Numbered from the stretch's first letter, positions 7,846 through 17,666 are shown. The stretch: DNA of 64,000 bases from Rhabdobacter roseus (GCF_014202275.1 NZ_JACHGF010000002.1:682001-746000); one strand, 5' to 3'. Numbers and translations are program-made. The notes: generated by a model from the sequence alone, not told the origin.

Positions 7846-10116
7846 ATGAACAAGAATATTCGCAAAGAAGACGCACTTCATTATCACTCAAAGGGAAGGC
7901 CTGGTAAAATTCAGGTCATTCCTACCAAAGAGACCAACACGCAGCGAGATCTTTCTCTGGCTTACTCGCCGGGCGTAGCCGAACCCTGCCTGGAAATTGC
8001 CGAAAATCCTGAAGATGTGTATCGATATACCGCCAAGGGAAATCTGGTGGCGGTGATCAGTAACGGTACCGCCGTACTGGGCCTTGGCGACATAGGTCCG
8101 GAGGCCTCCAAGCCCGTCATGGAAGGAAAAGGCCTTCTCTTTAAAATATACTCCGACATTGACGTCTTCGACATCGAGCTAAACACGAAGGATGTGGACG
8201 AATTTGTCCGTACGGTCAAAATCCTGGAGCCTACCTTCGGAGGAATTAACCTGGAAGATATCAAAGCGCCCGAGTGCTTTGAAATTGAAGCCCGGCTCAA
8301 AAAAGAGCTCAATATCCCCGTCATGCACGACGATCAGCACGGGACGGCTATCATCAGTGCGGCCGCCTTGCTCAACGCCCTGGAAATAGTAAAAAAGGAT
8401 ATTGGTTCCGTACGTGTGGTAGTATCGGGGGCAGGTGCTTCGGCCGTTTCCTGCACCAAGCTCTATCTTTCGCTGGGCGTGAAGCCCGAAAACGTAGCCA
8501 TGTTCGACCGGAAAGGGCACATCCATACGGGCCGCACCGACCTGGACGAGCTCAAAAGTGGATTTGCTACCAACCACGCCTATGACTCCCTGGAACAAGC
8601 GCTGGAAGGCGCCGACGTATTCCTGGGGCTTTCGGTAGCGAACGTAGTATCACAGGATATGGTACGTTCTATGGCCAATGATCCAATCGTTTTTGCCATG
8701 GCCAATCCAGATCCCGAAATCGCTTATCCGGATGCCGTAGAAGCCCGCGCTGACATCATCATGGCGACGGGACGCTCCGACTATCCCAACCAGGTCAATA
8801 ACGTACTTGGTTTTCCCTATATATTTCGCGGAGCCCTGGACGTACGCGCTACGGAAATCAACGAAGAAATGAAGCTGGCGGCTGTGCATGCCTTGGCAGA
8901 CCTGGCCAAAAAACCAGTACCGGACATCGTTAACCTGGCGTACAACGAGCCTAACCTGGCCTTTGGTAAAAACTATATCATTCCCAAGCCCGTTGATCCA
9001 CGCTTGCTTACCAGTGTGGCACCTGCCGTAGCCAAGGCCGCTATGGATACGGGCGTAGCGCGTACCATGATTACCGATTGGGATGCGTACGAGCAGGAAC
9101 TGCACCGGAGGCTGGGCCGACACGAACAGCTCACGCGGGTACTCCTCAACAAAGCCAAAACAGATCCCAAAAGAGTGGTATTTGCCGACGCCGAAAATAT
9201 CCAGGTACTTAAAGCAGCTCAGCAGGTTAGGGACGAAGGGATTGCCACACCAATTCTTCTTGGTGATAAAAAGGCCATACATGGGCTTATTTCTGAAAAT
9301 AACCTGGACTTGAGCGAAGTCGTTATTCTTGACCCACGGGCCGACGAGAGCGAGGCCGCCATTGAGCGTTACACGCAGGTACTTTACGATAAAAGAAAGC
9401 GTAAAGGCGTTACGCCTAGTGAAGCCCGGCGGATGATGTATTACCGCAACTACTTCGGATCCATGATGGTAGAGACCGGAGAAGCCGATGCTTTTATTTC
9501 CGGCTTAACCCGCACCTATCCGGATACCATTCGTCCGGCCCTGCACGTCATAGGAAAAGAAGAAGGAGTGAGCCGGGTGGCCGGTATGTACATACTTCTC
9601 ACGCCCCGAGGGCCACTTTTCTTCTCTGATACCACCGTCAACCTCGACCCATCGGTAGAAGACCTGGTCGAAATCACGGAGCTCACGGCTCAGGCTATCG
9701 AGCGTTTCAACATCAAGCCCCGCATTGCCATGGTAACGTACTCAAACTTTGGCAGCGCCCGCGGAAAAGATGCCGAGAAGATGAGCGAAGCAGTGGCAAT
9801 TCTAAAGAAAAAGTACCCATCCATGATTATCGACGGGGAAATGCAAGCCCATTTGGCCTTCGATACGGATTTGTTAAAAAACAATCATCCGTTTAGTGAC
9901 CTGATCGAGGAAGGTGCCAACACCCTAATTTTTCCAAACCTTTCGGCTAGTAACATTGCCTATAACTTATTAAAAGAAGCTGCTCAGCTCGAAACCATTG
10001 GGCCCATCCTCCTGGGTCTCAAAAAGCCGGTGCACGTACTACAGCTAGGTAGTTCCGTACGTGAGATCGTAAACATGGTAGCAATTGCCGTAGTGGAGGC
10101 TCAGATGAAAAACTAG
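7846..10116 (+). CDS. maeB: NADP-dependent malic enzyme fused to phosphotransacetylase domain
   Basis: A 756-residue MaeB-type protein. The first ~430 residues are the malic enzyme, with SLAYSPGVAEPC, the MHDDQHGT metal-binding stretch and a Rossmann motif VVVSGAGASAV. The last ~320 residues are a PTA_PTB domain, which in this family usually acts in regulation by acetyl-CoA rather than catalysis. It decarboxylates malate to pyruvate and makes NADPH. The start at 7846 (MNKNIRKED) is favoured by the promoter just upstream and by the family's usual start. A 29-bp perfect hairpin follows the stop. There are no operon partners. Confidence 0.95.
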   Translation: MNKNIRKEDALHYHSKGRPGKIQVIPTKETNTQRDLSLAYSPGVAEPCLEIAENPEDVYRYTAKGNLVAVISNGTAVLGLGDIGPEASKPVMEGKGLLFKIYSDIDVFDIELNTKDVDEFVRTVKILEPTFGGINLEDIKAPECFEIEARLKKELNIPVMHDDQHGTAIISAAALLNALEIVKKDIGSVRVVVSGAGASAVSCTKLYLSLGVKPENVAMFDRKGHIHTGRTDLDELKSGFATNHAYDSLEQALEGADVFLGLSVANVVSQDMVRSMANDPIVFAMANPDPEIAYPDAVEARADIIMATGRSDYPNQVNNVLGFPYIFRGALDVRATEINEEMKLAAVHALADLAKKPVPDIVNLAYNEPNLAFGKNYIIPKPVDPRLLTSVAPAVAKAAMDTGVARTMITDWDAYEQELHRRLGRHEQLTRVLLNKAKTDPKRVVFADAENIQVLKAAQQVRDEGIATPILLGDKKAIHGLISENNLDLSEVVILDPRADESEAAIERYTQVLYDKRKRKGVTPSEARRMMYYRNYFGSMMVETGEADAFISGLTRTYPDTIRPALHVIGKEEGVSRVAGMYILLTPRGPLFFSDTTVNLDPSVEDLVEITELTAQAIERFNIKPRIAMVTYSNFGSARGKDAEKMSEAVAILKKKYPSMIIDGEMQAHLAFDTDLLKNNHPFSDLIEEGANTLIFPNLSASNIAYNLLKEAAQLETIGPILLGLKKPVHVLQLGSSVREIVNMVAIAVVEAQMKN

Positions 10117-10134
10117 CCGTGCTCTTTTATTGAC

Positions 10135-10193
10135 TTTCAAGCGCTACAAAAACGGTCAGGAAAATTTCCTGACCGTTTTTGTAGCGCTTGAAA
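10135..10193. terminator. Bidirectional terminator with 29-bp perfect stem
   Basis: Perfect inverted repeat, arms 10135-10163 and 10165-10193 with a single loop base at the symmetry centre. It sits between maeB (+) and the hydrolase gene (-), which converge. Runs of A at one end and T at the other allow it to work for both strands. It lacks the GGTACY motif. Confidence 0.85.
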
Positions 10194-10199
10194 AAATAG

Positions 10200-11114
10200 T
10201 CATTTCCCCCCGGCTACTTCTACTTCCGAAAGGTCGATGGTAATCGATTTCTCGTTATAGCTGTTGATACGAAGAATCATTTCCTTGAGCAAGTCAGCGT
10301 GGGAAAAGGTAATCATGTGGCCCGCGTTGGGGAGCAGAATGAATTGCGTTTGAGTGCTGGCAATATGCTTCTTGGCAAAATCAATATTTTCCGGATCGGC
10401 AATCCAATCATTTCCCCCCTGAAGGACGGTGGTTGGTACCGTCACGTTTTTCCAGATGGGTAGCATCTGCCGTAGCTCTTCCGAGTGCGCGTATTTTTCG
10501 GCCGTAGCCGCGTTAAATTCACGGGGAAGGAATAACTGAACCAACCGATTTCGGCCCCACTTCGAAAACCAATAAAACTTTTCTTTTTCGGGATCAATGA
10601 CCGGTGATACCAAAATAAGCTCCTTTACCTTGTCGGGTTGCATGGCAGCAATGGAAGCAGCAATGGGTGCTCCGTAGGATCTTCCCAAAATAATCGCTTT
10701 TTCGTTGGATTTATTTAAGCTCAATACCGCGCTTAGGCACTGTGCTTGCGTTTGGATGGACGTAATGAACTTCTTGTTCTTGAAGCGCGACTTACCGTAT
10801 CCCAAACGATCCACGGATACAATATGAAATTTTTTCTGCAAGTCGGGATCATCCAGGATATTCATATATCCCCACCAAGCGCCCGGCGCACCGTGAATTA
10901 GCAAAAGTAAGGGAAGCGTATCGGCACCTGTGCTGGCTACCTGAATGTACAGGCTGTCATTCTGAATGCAACTGACAGTAGGTTTCACATCTACAGTAGC
11001 GTAGTGCCTCCTCACGTCGCGAGCCGTAGTTCGGTATTTTGAAAAACAGGAAGAAAGGGCCGTTGATAACAGTAGGATGATTAACCAATGACTGACAAAA
11101 CTGAATGATCTCAT
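10200..11114 (-). CDS. Alpha/beta hydrolase lipoprotein
   Basis: A 304-residue alpha/beta hydrolase. I start it at the ATG at 11114 because this gives a clean lipoprotein signal (hydrophobic stretch ending LSSC) which a longer form would bury. The catalytic set is visible: oxyanion loop LLIHGAPGAWWG, nucleophile in GRSYG, acid in GGNDWIADPEN and His in NAGHM. It is anchored in the envelope and probably cleaves an ester or amide; the substrate cannot be told. It converges on maeB across a strong terminator and has its own upstream region shared with cysE, which is divergent. Confidence 0.82.
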   Translation of the reverse strand: MRSFSFVSHWLIILLLSTALSSCFSKYRTTARDVRRHYATVDVKPTVSCIQNDSLYIQVASTGADTLPLLLLIHGAPGAWWGYMNILDDPDLQKKFHIVSVDRLGYGKSRFKNKKFITSIQTQAQCLSAVLSLNKSNEKAIILGRSYGAPIAASIAAMQPDKVKELILVSPVIDPEKEKFYWFSKWGRNRLVQLFLPREFNAATAEKYAHSEELRQMLPIWKNVTVPTTVLQGGNDWIADPENIDFAKKHIASTQTQFILLPNAGHMITFSHADLLKEMILRINSYNEKSITIDLSEVEVAGGK

Positions 11115-11367
11115 AGATGAAAATTTTTCCCTTGACCGTCGGCGTTTTTCGTCCGAAAACTTTAAAATAATGGTTTTAATCATTAAAAGCAACGGAACTT
11201 GCACATTATTAGACTAATAACCGTGCCAGCATTTTTGAATTCCCTAGAAGCAGGGGAAAGCGGTAGGACAAAAAAATATTTCAAAAAAAGCACAAACTAC
11301 AATTTTTTACACCATTACTTTGTTTCGGAATAGGTTAGCCTACTCGAGCACTCCAAATTAGCCACCA

Positions 11368-12192
11368 ATGACCGCAGAACAGCAGGAGCTATTTTTTCAA
11401 CGCTTATCCAAACAAAACGAAAAGTACCGGTACCGGCTTCCGTCGCGACAGGAAGGGGGTCGTTTTTTACAGCGTCTGATCAATTTTTTGTTCCCAATCA
11501 GTCAGGATTGTGGAAAAAGTACCCAGGCTGGTAGTCTGCCCGAGGTGTATCAGGAGTTACAACAACAATTGGATTGCCTGCTTAGCCCGCTTGGTCCTCA
11601 GCTTACTCGGGACCGTTCGGAAATAAGCAGCCATTTTTTTGAAGAGCTTCCCACCATTTATAATTTAATCCTGCTGGACGCCCAGGCAATTACAGAAAAC
11701 GATCCTGCTTCGGTCGGGATCGAGGAGGTGATTGCGGTGTATCCGGGATTTATGGCCATTGCAACCTACCGAATCGCCCACCTACTGGCTCAGTGCGGGG
11801 TACCTTTACTTCCTCGTATGCTCACTGAGTTTGCCCACAGTCAAACCGGAATCGACATTCACCCTAACGCCGTGATCGGTCATTCTTTTTTTATTGACCA
11901 CGGTACGGGGGTAGTTATCGGTGAAACGACGCACATTGGTAATAACGTAAAATTGTATCAGGGTGTTACCTTAGGGGCTACGCACGTGGCCAAATCCCTG
12001 GCCGCCAGCAAGCGCCATCCTACCATTGAAGACAATGTAGTAGTATATGCCAACGCCACCATTCTGGGCGGAAAAACGGTCATCGGCCATGACTCCGTGA
12101 TCGGAGGCAATGCCTGGCTTACCTATAGCGTACTTCCCTACTCCCACGTATATCACCAAAGCGAGGTGGAAGTAAAAAGACAGATAGCCTAA
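11368..12192 (+). CDS. cysE: Serine O-acetyltransferase
   Basis: A 274-residue serine acetyltransferase, making O-acetylserine from serine and acetyl-CoA as the first step of cysteine synthesis. The helical N-terminal part ends near residue 135; then come hexapeptide repeats with the catalytic His-containing [18 protein letters not shown] and the acetyl-CoA-binding LYQGVTLGA. The N-terminus is longer than in E. coli CysE, as is usual for this phylum. It stands alone, with a terminator at 12218-12262, and cysteine synthase is not adjacent. Confidence 0.92.
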   Translation: MTAEQQELFFQRLSKQNEKYRYRLPSRQEGGRFLQRLINFLFPISQDCGKSTQAGSLPEVYQELQQQLDCLLSPLGPQLTRDRSEISSHFFEELPTIYNLILLDAQAITENDPASVGIEEVIAVYPGFMAIATYRIAHLLAQCGVPLLPRMLTEFAHSQTGIDIHPNAVIGHSFFIDHGTGVVIGETTHIGNNVKLYQGVTLGATHVAKSLAASKRHPTIEDNVVVYANATILGGKTVIGHDSVIGGNAWLTYSVLPYSHVYHQSEVEVKRQIA

Positions 12193-12217
12193 ATCATTGG
12201 CTAAATAAAGATTGCAA

Positions 12218-12262
12218 AAAAGGCCTGAGACGGTGTTGAGCAAACACCGTCTCAGGCCTTTT
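12218..12262 (+). terminator. Terminator after cysE
   Basis: Perfect 20-bp arms (12218-12237 and 12243-12262) with a 5-base loop and T-rich end. The A-run on the left side also makes it usable for the converging TetR gene. Confidence 0.85.
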
Positions 12263-12365
12263 AACTTAATGTGCGTAAAGACATATTCTACAGAAAGCCG
12301 GGTACTTGCTAGGCTATCGTTGTTAAAGAACTAGCGTAAATGTTTATTCACTTAGAGAATATTTA

Positions 12366-12959
12366 TTATTTAATACTGCGAATAAAACGTCTCACTCCTT
12401 CCATGTATACCGGCTCAGCATGTCTGAGGGCATAATGAGGCTGCGTGGTGATGGTAATGCTGATAAAGCCAAAAGTAAGGCACCACCATTCGTAGTAGGT
12501 CTTGGTCACCATCTCGCCGGCCTTTGGCCGTAAAAAGGCAATCATCTCCCATACCGGATTTCCTAAGATATTCATTTCCTGTACGTACACCTGCTTGGAT
12601 TGGCAGTAGGCTCCTTCCAGGTTAAACATCACTTGAAATACCTCCGGCTGGCTCATGGCAAAATTCCAGATCGACTGCGCCACTTCGGCCAGCTGTTTCT
12701 CGGCATTTCGATACAGGTTTTTTATTCGTTCAAATTCTTCCCGCAGAAAAGTAAACCCCTCGGCCCGTATGGTCTCCAGGAGCTTGTCTTTGCTTTCAAA
12801 GTACTCGTAAAGGATGGGAGGGCTATACTCAATCACGTCGGCGATTTTGCGGATGGAAACGGCCTGCCAGCCATCTTCGCGGGCAATTTCCCTGGCCGTT
12901 TTGATAATGTCCGAACGTACCTGTTTCTTAAGCCGTTCGCGGCGTTCTACAATTCCCAT
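12366..12959 (-). CDS. TetR/AcrR family transcriptional regulator
   Basis: A 197-residue one-component repressor. The N-terminal helix-turn-helix is seen as ARE-DGWQAVSIRKIADVIEYSPPILYEYFESKD (residues ~25-60, hyphen added), the TetR signature. The C-terminal ligand domain resembles the TetR_C_33/WHG-type regulators found in Bacteroidota. The ligand and targets are unknown; the nearest candidate target is its own promoter, since the ROK kinase gene lies 334 bases away in the opposite direction. A textbook Bacteroidota promoter precedes it. Confidence 0.88.
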   Translation of the reverse strand: MGIVERRERLKKQVRSDIIKTAREIAREDGWQAVSIRKIADVIEYSPPILYEYFESKDKLLETIRAEGFTFLREEFERIKNLYRNAEKQLAEVAQSIWNFAMSQPEVFQVMFNLEGAYCQSKQVYVQEMNILGNPVWEMIAFLRPKAGEMVTKTYYEWWCLTFGFISITITTQPHYALRHAEPVYMEGVRRFIRSIK

Positions 12960-13293
12960 TGAGCATGTATTGGTTAACGTTGGATTAGAGTAACAGCTTC
13001 CAAAATTAAAACTTTAGCCATGCTTTCCAAACGGTGTTAGGTATTAATTCACCCTTAAGCCCGTGCTGTTCCGAAAAGAAAACCCGCTTTAGGGACGGCT
13101 TTTTTCACCAACCTCCTCCCTATCAACCTCGTACAGGAACGCGCTATTTTTTTTCTTTTGCCCGTAATTTTTAGTAAGCGTAGTGTGCTTTTCAGTTCTG
13201 ATCAGGTATTTGTAAGTTTAGGAGCCGAAAGAGGGTCCTACTACATTAAAAAACAGTACAATAGTAAACTTACAACTCATTTAACTAACTGAT
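12960..13293. other. Divergent intergenic region, TetR / ROK kinase
   Basis: 334 bases without a supported gene. The left part holds the TetR promoter (13001-13030). The right part is AT-rich and presumably holds the ROK kinase promoter, but I found no convincing TAnnTTTG box there. No GGTACY-family heptamer is present. Confidence 0.6.
13001..13030 (-). promoter_or_regulatory. Bacteroidota-type promoter of the TetR gene
   Basis: On the minus strand TTG (13028-13030), a 19-base spacer and TAATTTTG (13001-13008) match the TTG-N19-TAnnTTTG consensus exactly. It lies about 42 bases before the TetR start. Confidence 0.75.
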
Positions 13294-14220
13294 ATGCAAA
13301 CTTATTGGGGAATTGATCTGGGAGGTACCAAGGTGGAGGGAGTTATTCTTTCGGGTTCTTCGCCAGACTCGGTCGTGTTCCGCCATCGTATCGACACCGA
13401 AGCCGACCGGGGTTACCACCACATTATACAGCGCATAGCTACCCTCGTGGATACCATGAAAGCCGAAACGGGGTACTTGCCCGAAGCGCTGGGCATCGGG
13501 ACACCCGGCACGCTGGATCCAACCCGCCAAACCATGAAAGGCTGCAACACTACCTGCCTGAACGGGATGCCTCTCCACCGCGACCTCGAAAGTACCTTAG
13601 GTACTTCGGTTATGATTGCCAACGATGCCAACTGTTTTGCATTGGCCGAAGCCCAAATGGGTGCCGTACAGGACATTGCTCCTAACTTCCGATCGGTATT
13701 TGGGGTCATTATGGGTACGGGCGTGGGCGGCGGCGTAGTGCTGCGCGGAAACGACGGCCAGGCCTTTGTATTAAACGGGATGCAGGGAATTGGAGGCGAA
13801 TGGGGCCACAACGAGCTCGAAAAGGACGGGTACCCCTGCTACTGTGGCAAGTATGGCTGCGTGGAGCAGGTATTTTCCGGCCCCGCCCTACAGCGCTACT
13901 ACCAGGAAATCAGTGGTACTTCTTTGAAACTACCCCAGATCGTGGAGCGCCACCAACAGGGCCATGACCCGCACGCCACGGCAACCGTGGAACGTCTGCT
14001 GGAAAACTTCGGGAAAGCCATTACCGTAATCGTCAACATCCTGGACCCCAACGCCATCGTGCTGGGCGGTGGCGTTGGGAATATAGACCTGCTGTATACC
14101 GAAGGCCCCAAACGGGCCGCCAAGTACGTATTTAACGATCGGTTCGATACGCCCATCGTGCGTCCAAAGCTGGGCGATTCCGCGGGTGTTTTTGGGGCGG
14201 CTATGCTCACCTTCAAATAA
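13294..14220 (+). CDS. ROK family sugar kinase
   Basis: A 308-residue ROK protein. The ATP phosphate loop WGIDLGGTKVEG opens the protein, NDANCFALAEA holds the catalytic-type Asp, MGTGVGGGVVL follows, and the ROK zinc site is complete: GHNELE with the CYCGKYGC cysteine cluster. It phosphorylates a hexose or N-acetylhexosamine; glucose, fructose, mannose or GlcNAc are all possible. It converges on the PPK1-like gene. Some ROK kinases use polyphosphate, but nothing in the sequence shows that here. Confidence 0.9.
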   Translation: MQTYWGIDLGGTKVEGVILSGSSPDSVVFRHRIDTEADRGYHHIIQRIATLVDTMKAETGYLPEALGIGTPGTLDPTRQTMKGCNTTCLNGMPLHRDLESTLGTSVMIANDANCFALAEAQMGAVQDIAPNFRSVFGVIMGTGVGGGVVLRGNDGQAFVLNGMQGIGGEWGHNELEKDGYPCYCGKYGCVEQVFSGPALQRYYQEISGTSLKLPQIVERHQQGHDPHATATVERLLENFGKAITVIVNILDPNAIVLGGGVGNIDLLYTEGPKRAAKYVFNDRFDTPIVRPKLGDSAGVFGAAMLTFK

Positions 14221-14242
14221 AATGCAGGTACTTTTCTTATCC

Positions 14243-14284
14243 AGTACCCTGAGCAAAAGCTACCTGCTTTCGGTTCAGGGTACT
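14243..14284. terminator. Inverted repeat between ROK kinase and PPK1-like genes
   Basis: AGTACCCTGA at 14243-14252 pairs with TCAGGGTACT at 14275-14284. The stem is built around the GTAC motif, and two further GGTACTT copies flank it (near 14227 and 14292). It lies at a convergent junction, so a termination role is likely; the loop is long and the T-run poor. Confidence 0.5.
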
Positions 14285-14287
14285 TCT

Positions 14288-16450
14288 TCAAGGTACTTTC
14301 ACCGGATCGGGTAGGGCTTCTTCGGAAGCTGCGGGCTGAAATAAACTGGGCGTACGGTGCTCGAGCCGTTCGGCAAGCCGGTAGTTGGCTTCCTGAGCCC
14401 GTACTTTAGGCGCTGGTTGCTCCGAGTGAAGCTGTACGTTGTGTTGGTAGGTATCCAGCCGAACGGCTTTCTGATTGTCATTGAGGTAGTTTTTAAGTAC
14501 CTGCTTCATCTGCGATTTGAGGTAGTCGTCCAGGATGGGGTACCCCACATCGATCCGTCGGTGGAAGTTCCGGTACGTCCAATCGCCCGACGACAGGTAG
14601 ATTTCTTCTTTGCCCCGGTTGGAAAAGTAAAAAATACGGGTGTTCTCAAGGTACCTGTCTACCAGGCGCGTTACGGTAATATTGTCACTGATCGTGGGTA
14701 GTTCGGGGATTAAACAGCAGCAGTCGCTCACGATGATGTTGACCTCCACGCCCGCCCTACCAGCCTGGTACAGCTTGCTGATAAGTACCTGGTCCTGAAG
14801 CTGATTGATCTTGATGGAAATGGTGGCTTTGAGGCCGGCTTTGCTATTTTTGATTTCCCGGTCAATAAGCTCGATGATCTTCCTGGTGCCATTAAATTGC
14901 GATACGTGCAGGTAGTTAAAAGGCAGGTACCGGTACTTCTTGGGGTCTTCACGGGTACACAGGTACCCAAAGAGTAGCTCGAGCTCGTTGGTAAGCTCGC
15001 GGTGGCTAGTCAGCAGGGCGTGGTCCACAAACTCCCGGGACGTCAGGCGGTGGAAGCCCCCCGTACCCAGGTAGGCGTAGCGCTCCCACCCTTTTTTTAC
15101 TTTGCGTTTCACCAGCGCTATTTTGGCGTGAACCTTCAGCCCCGGAATGCTGAAGATAATTTTCACCCCCGCTTCCTTCATCTTTTTAGCCCATTGCAGG
15201 TTTTCTTGGATGTCGTACTTCGGATTCAGATCCACGAAGGTAACGACCCGCTTCCCGTTGCGGGCGGCGCTTATCAGTGAATTGACTATGAATGAATTAG
15301 CACTTATTTTGTACAAAGAAACAAAAATTTCCCGTACGAAGGGGTCAACCGCCGCTTCGTTGAAAAACCGCACCACCGGATCGAACGAATGGTAGGGCAG
15401 GTGCAGAAGCTGGTCGCTCTTTTGCAGGGCATCAAAAATCGATTCCCCTTCCCGCAGCTCCACGTGGCCGATGGCTTTTTGGACGGGGTAGTCGAGCTTC
15501 CGGTGCAACGAAGGAAAATCGGCTAAGTCCTGGCAGTAGAGGTACCTACCCCGCTCGTGAAATTCATTCATGAGTATCCCCACCCGGCCCGAGAGGTACT
15601 CCCGCATTTCGAGGGGCATGCCCATCTCGCAAAAGAACTGGTGCGGCTGCACAAAATTGCGTTTTTCGAGCTGTTTATTGATTCTTTGGGCCATGGTGGC
15701 CGGGTAATCATCCTCAATGGAAAGCTCCGTGTCGCGCTCGGCCCGTACGGCAAAGCAGTCGATGGTTTCGTAGCCCGGGAAGAGGATCGACAGATTGTAG
15801 CGCACGATGTCGTCCAGAAAAGCGACTTGTTTCTGACCGCCGTGCTCTGGCAGCTCCACAAAACGACTCAGCTGCGCCGATGGTATGTTAACGTAGGCGT
15901 ACCAAACCTCCCGGGGGTCGTTGCGGCGGAGTAGCCTGACCACAAAGTAAAGCCGGTTGGGCTCAAAAAAAGTCACTTTGGTACTTTTGCGGCCGTTCAG
16001 AAATACGGGCTGAAGGTACCTGAACACTTTGTCGACAAAGTACTTGCGCACAAAATCCTGGTGCTCAGGAATGAAGTTCTCTTTGAAGTACAGATGTACC
16101 CCAGACGCCGCCAGGTCGGGTAGCACGCGGTTCGAAAGGATGTCTCCAAATTCGGACAGCTGATTATCCACCGTTTCTTGAATGTGCTCCAGCAGCGGCT
16201 CCGGGTACAGGTTCAATTTTTCCAGAATATCCGGACCTACTTCTTTCATGGCCATCAGCGTAGGAATCCGCACCCGGTAAAACTCGTCGATGTGGTACGA
16301 GTACAGCGCTAGGAAACGGAGTCTTTCGCGGGGGGGCACGGACTCGTCCTTGGCTTCCAGTAATAACCGGTAGTTATACGAAAGCCAGCTCAGGTTGGTG
16401 TCGAAGTACGGATGCGATACGTCAATCATACGGGAATAGGTGAAAGGCAA
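14288..16450 (-). CDS. ppk1: Polyphosphate kinase 1-like protein with altered active site
   Basis: A 720-residue protein with the full PPK1 layout: N-terminal FDTNLSWLSYN domain, head domain, and two phospholipase-D-like C-terminal domains. His441 in LKVHAK matches the phospho-accepting histidine of E. coli PPK (His435). Other catalytic positions differ: the second histidine of the YAH motif is Tyr460 (YAYLGTGGF), the YLEH histidine is Asn603 (YLENTRIFYF), the LYR arginine is Lys381 and the VRG arginine is replaced (VSDCCCL). Family membership is clear; polyphosphate synthesis is uncertain. It is a single gene with its own promoter-like site at 16463-16493. Confidence 0.8.
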   Translation of the reverse strand: MPFTYSRMIDVSHPYFDTNLSWLSYNYRLLLEAKDESVPPRERLRFLALYSYHIDEFYRVRIPTLMAMKEVGPDILEKLNLYPEPLLEHIQETVDNQLSEFGDILSNRVLPDLAASGVHLYFKENFIPEHQDFVRKYFVDKVFRYLQPVFLNGRKSTKVTFFEPNRLYFVVRLLRRNDPREVWYAYVNIPSAQLSRFVELPEHGGQKQVAFLDDIVRYNLSILFPGYETIDCFAVRAERDTELSIEDDYPATMAQRINKQLEKRNFVQPHQFFCEMGMPLEMREYLSGRVGILMNEFHERGRYLYCQDLADFPSLHRKLDYPVQKAIGHVELREGESIFDALQKSDQLLHLPYHSFDPVVRFFNEAAVDPFVREIFVSLYKISANSFIVNSLISAARNGKRVVTFVDLNPKYDIQENLQWAKKMKEAGVKIIFSIPGLKVHAKIALVKRKVKKGWERYAYLGTGGFHRLTSREFVDHALLTSHRELTNELELLFGYLCTREDPKKYRYLPFNYLHVSQFNGTRKIIELIDREIKNSKAGLKATISIKINQLQDQVLISKLYQAGRAGVEVNIIVSDCCCLIPELPTISDNITVTRLVDRYLENTRIFYFSNRGKEEIYLSSGDWTYRNFHRRIDVGYPILDDYLKSQMKQVLKNYLNDNQKAVRLDTYQHNVQLHSEQPAPKVRAQEANYRLAERLEHRTPSLFQPAASEEALPDPVKVP

Positions 16451-16462
16451 TCAAAATTTTAT

Positions 16463-16493
16463 CCAAGGTAGCCACAAATGCCGGGGCAGGCAA
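16463..16493 (-). promoter_or_regulatory. Candidate promoter of the PPK1-like gene
   Basis: On the minus strand, TTG (16491-16493), a 20-base spacer and TACCTTGG (16463-16470, 7 of 8 matches to TAnnTTTG) precede the start at 16450. Confidence 0.5.
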
Positions 16494-16607
16494 TATAACT
16501 TTATTTTTGAAAAAAGTACGCGCCGCCGAACCACTCCCCAAAGTACCTCGTTCTAGGACTAATGCAGTATCCAAGTACTTCTAACTACTTTCACGCTACT
16601 TATTATC

Positions 16608-17630
16608 ATGCACTATCGACTATTGGGGCGCTCAGGCCTAAGGGTTTCAGAGCTTTGCCTGGGTACCATGACCTTCGGAACAGAATGGGGCTGGGGAGCC
16701 GATAAGCAGGAAAGTTACCGCCTCTTCGAGACCTTCGGAAAAGCCGGAGGGAATTTTCTGGACACCGCTAACCGCTACACCGAAGGTACTTCCGAACGCT
16801 TCCTGGGCGAATTTATTGAGGCCGACCGCGACCACTGGGTACTGGCCACCAAGTATACGCTCAAAGACCGCAACGGCGACCTGAACTTTGCCGGAAACCA
16901 TCGGAAAAATCTTTTCAGGTCGGTTCAGGAAAGTTTAAAAAGACTCAAAACGGATTACATCGACCTCCTGTGGGTACATATGTGGGACGCTACCACGCCC
17001 GTAGAAGAAGTAATGCGCGGCCTGGACGACCTCGTGAGCCGGGGTATGGTCCATTACGTAGGTATTTCGGATACCCCCGCCTGGATCGTCTCGCAGGCTA
17101 ATACCATCGCGGATTTTCGCGGCTGGTCGCCCTTTGTTGCACTGCAAATTGAATATTCGCTGATCCAGCGTACGCCCGAGCGGGATTTGCTCCCAATGGC
17201 CCGCGCGCTGGATCTGGCCGTGACGCCCTGGGGGGCCATTGCGGGCGGGGCGCTCACCGGTAAGTACCTGCGCGGCGAAAACGGCCGGGTACCTACGCAC
17301 AGCATCCGCCGCAACGATAAAAGCATGACGATCGCGCAAGAGGTGGTCAATGTAGCCCAGGAGTTGGGCGTTACCCCTGCCCAGGTGGCCATCAACTGGA
17401 CCCGCCAGCGCGATCAGGTGATGGTACCCATCGTAGGAGCTCGTACCACGCAGCAACTGCTGGACTCGCTGGGTTGCCTGGAATTCAGCATTCCGCCCGA
17501 GTACCTGGGGCGCCTCCAGGAGGTCAGCAAGATAGAACTCGGCTTCCCGCATGACTTCCTACGCTCCGACGGTGTCAAGGACGTTACTTTTGGCGGACTG
17601 TACAATCAGCTGCACAACCACCGCTCCTGA
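16608..17630 (+). CDS. Aldo/keto reductase
   Basis: A 340-residue NADPH-dependent oxidoreductase of the AKR superfamily. The catalytic tetrad is visible: Asp and Tyr in FLDTANRY, Lys in LATKYTL and His in LLWVHMWD; the cofactor end has VGARTTQQLLDSL. It reduces an aldehyde or ketone, substrate unknown. It resembles the YajO/Tas-like group (GLRVSELCLGTMTFG start). The gene stands alone and is closed by a perfect hairpin that contains the AAGTACC/GGTACTT motif. Confidence 0.9.
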   Translation: MHYRLLGRSGLRVSELCLGTMTFGTEWGWGADKQESYRLFETFGKAGGNFLDTANRYTEGTSERFLGEFIEADRDHWVLATKYTLKDRNGDLNFAGNHRKNLFRSVQESLKRLKTDYIDLLWVHMWDATTPVEEVMRGLDDLVSRGMVHYVGISDTPAWIVSQANTIADFRGWSPFVALQIEYSLIQRTPERDLLPMARALDLAVTPWGAIAGGALTGKYLRGENGRVPTHSIRRNDKSMTIAQEVVNVAQELGVTPAQVAINWTRQRDQVMVPIVGARTTQQLLDSLGCLEFSIPPEYLGRLQEVSKIELGFPHDFLRSDGVKDVTFGGLYNQLHNHRS

Positions 17631-17666
17631 AGCGAGTCAGGTATTACCCAAGCTAGGTACTTCTAA

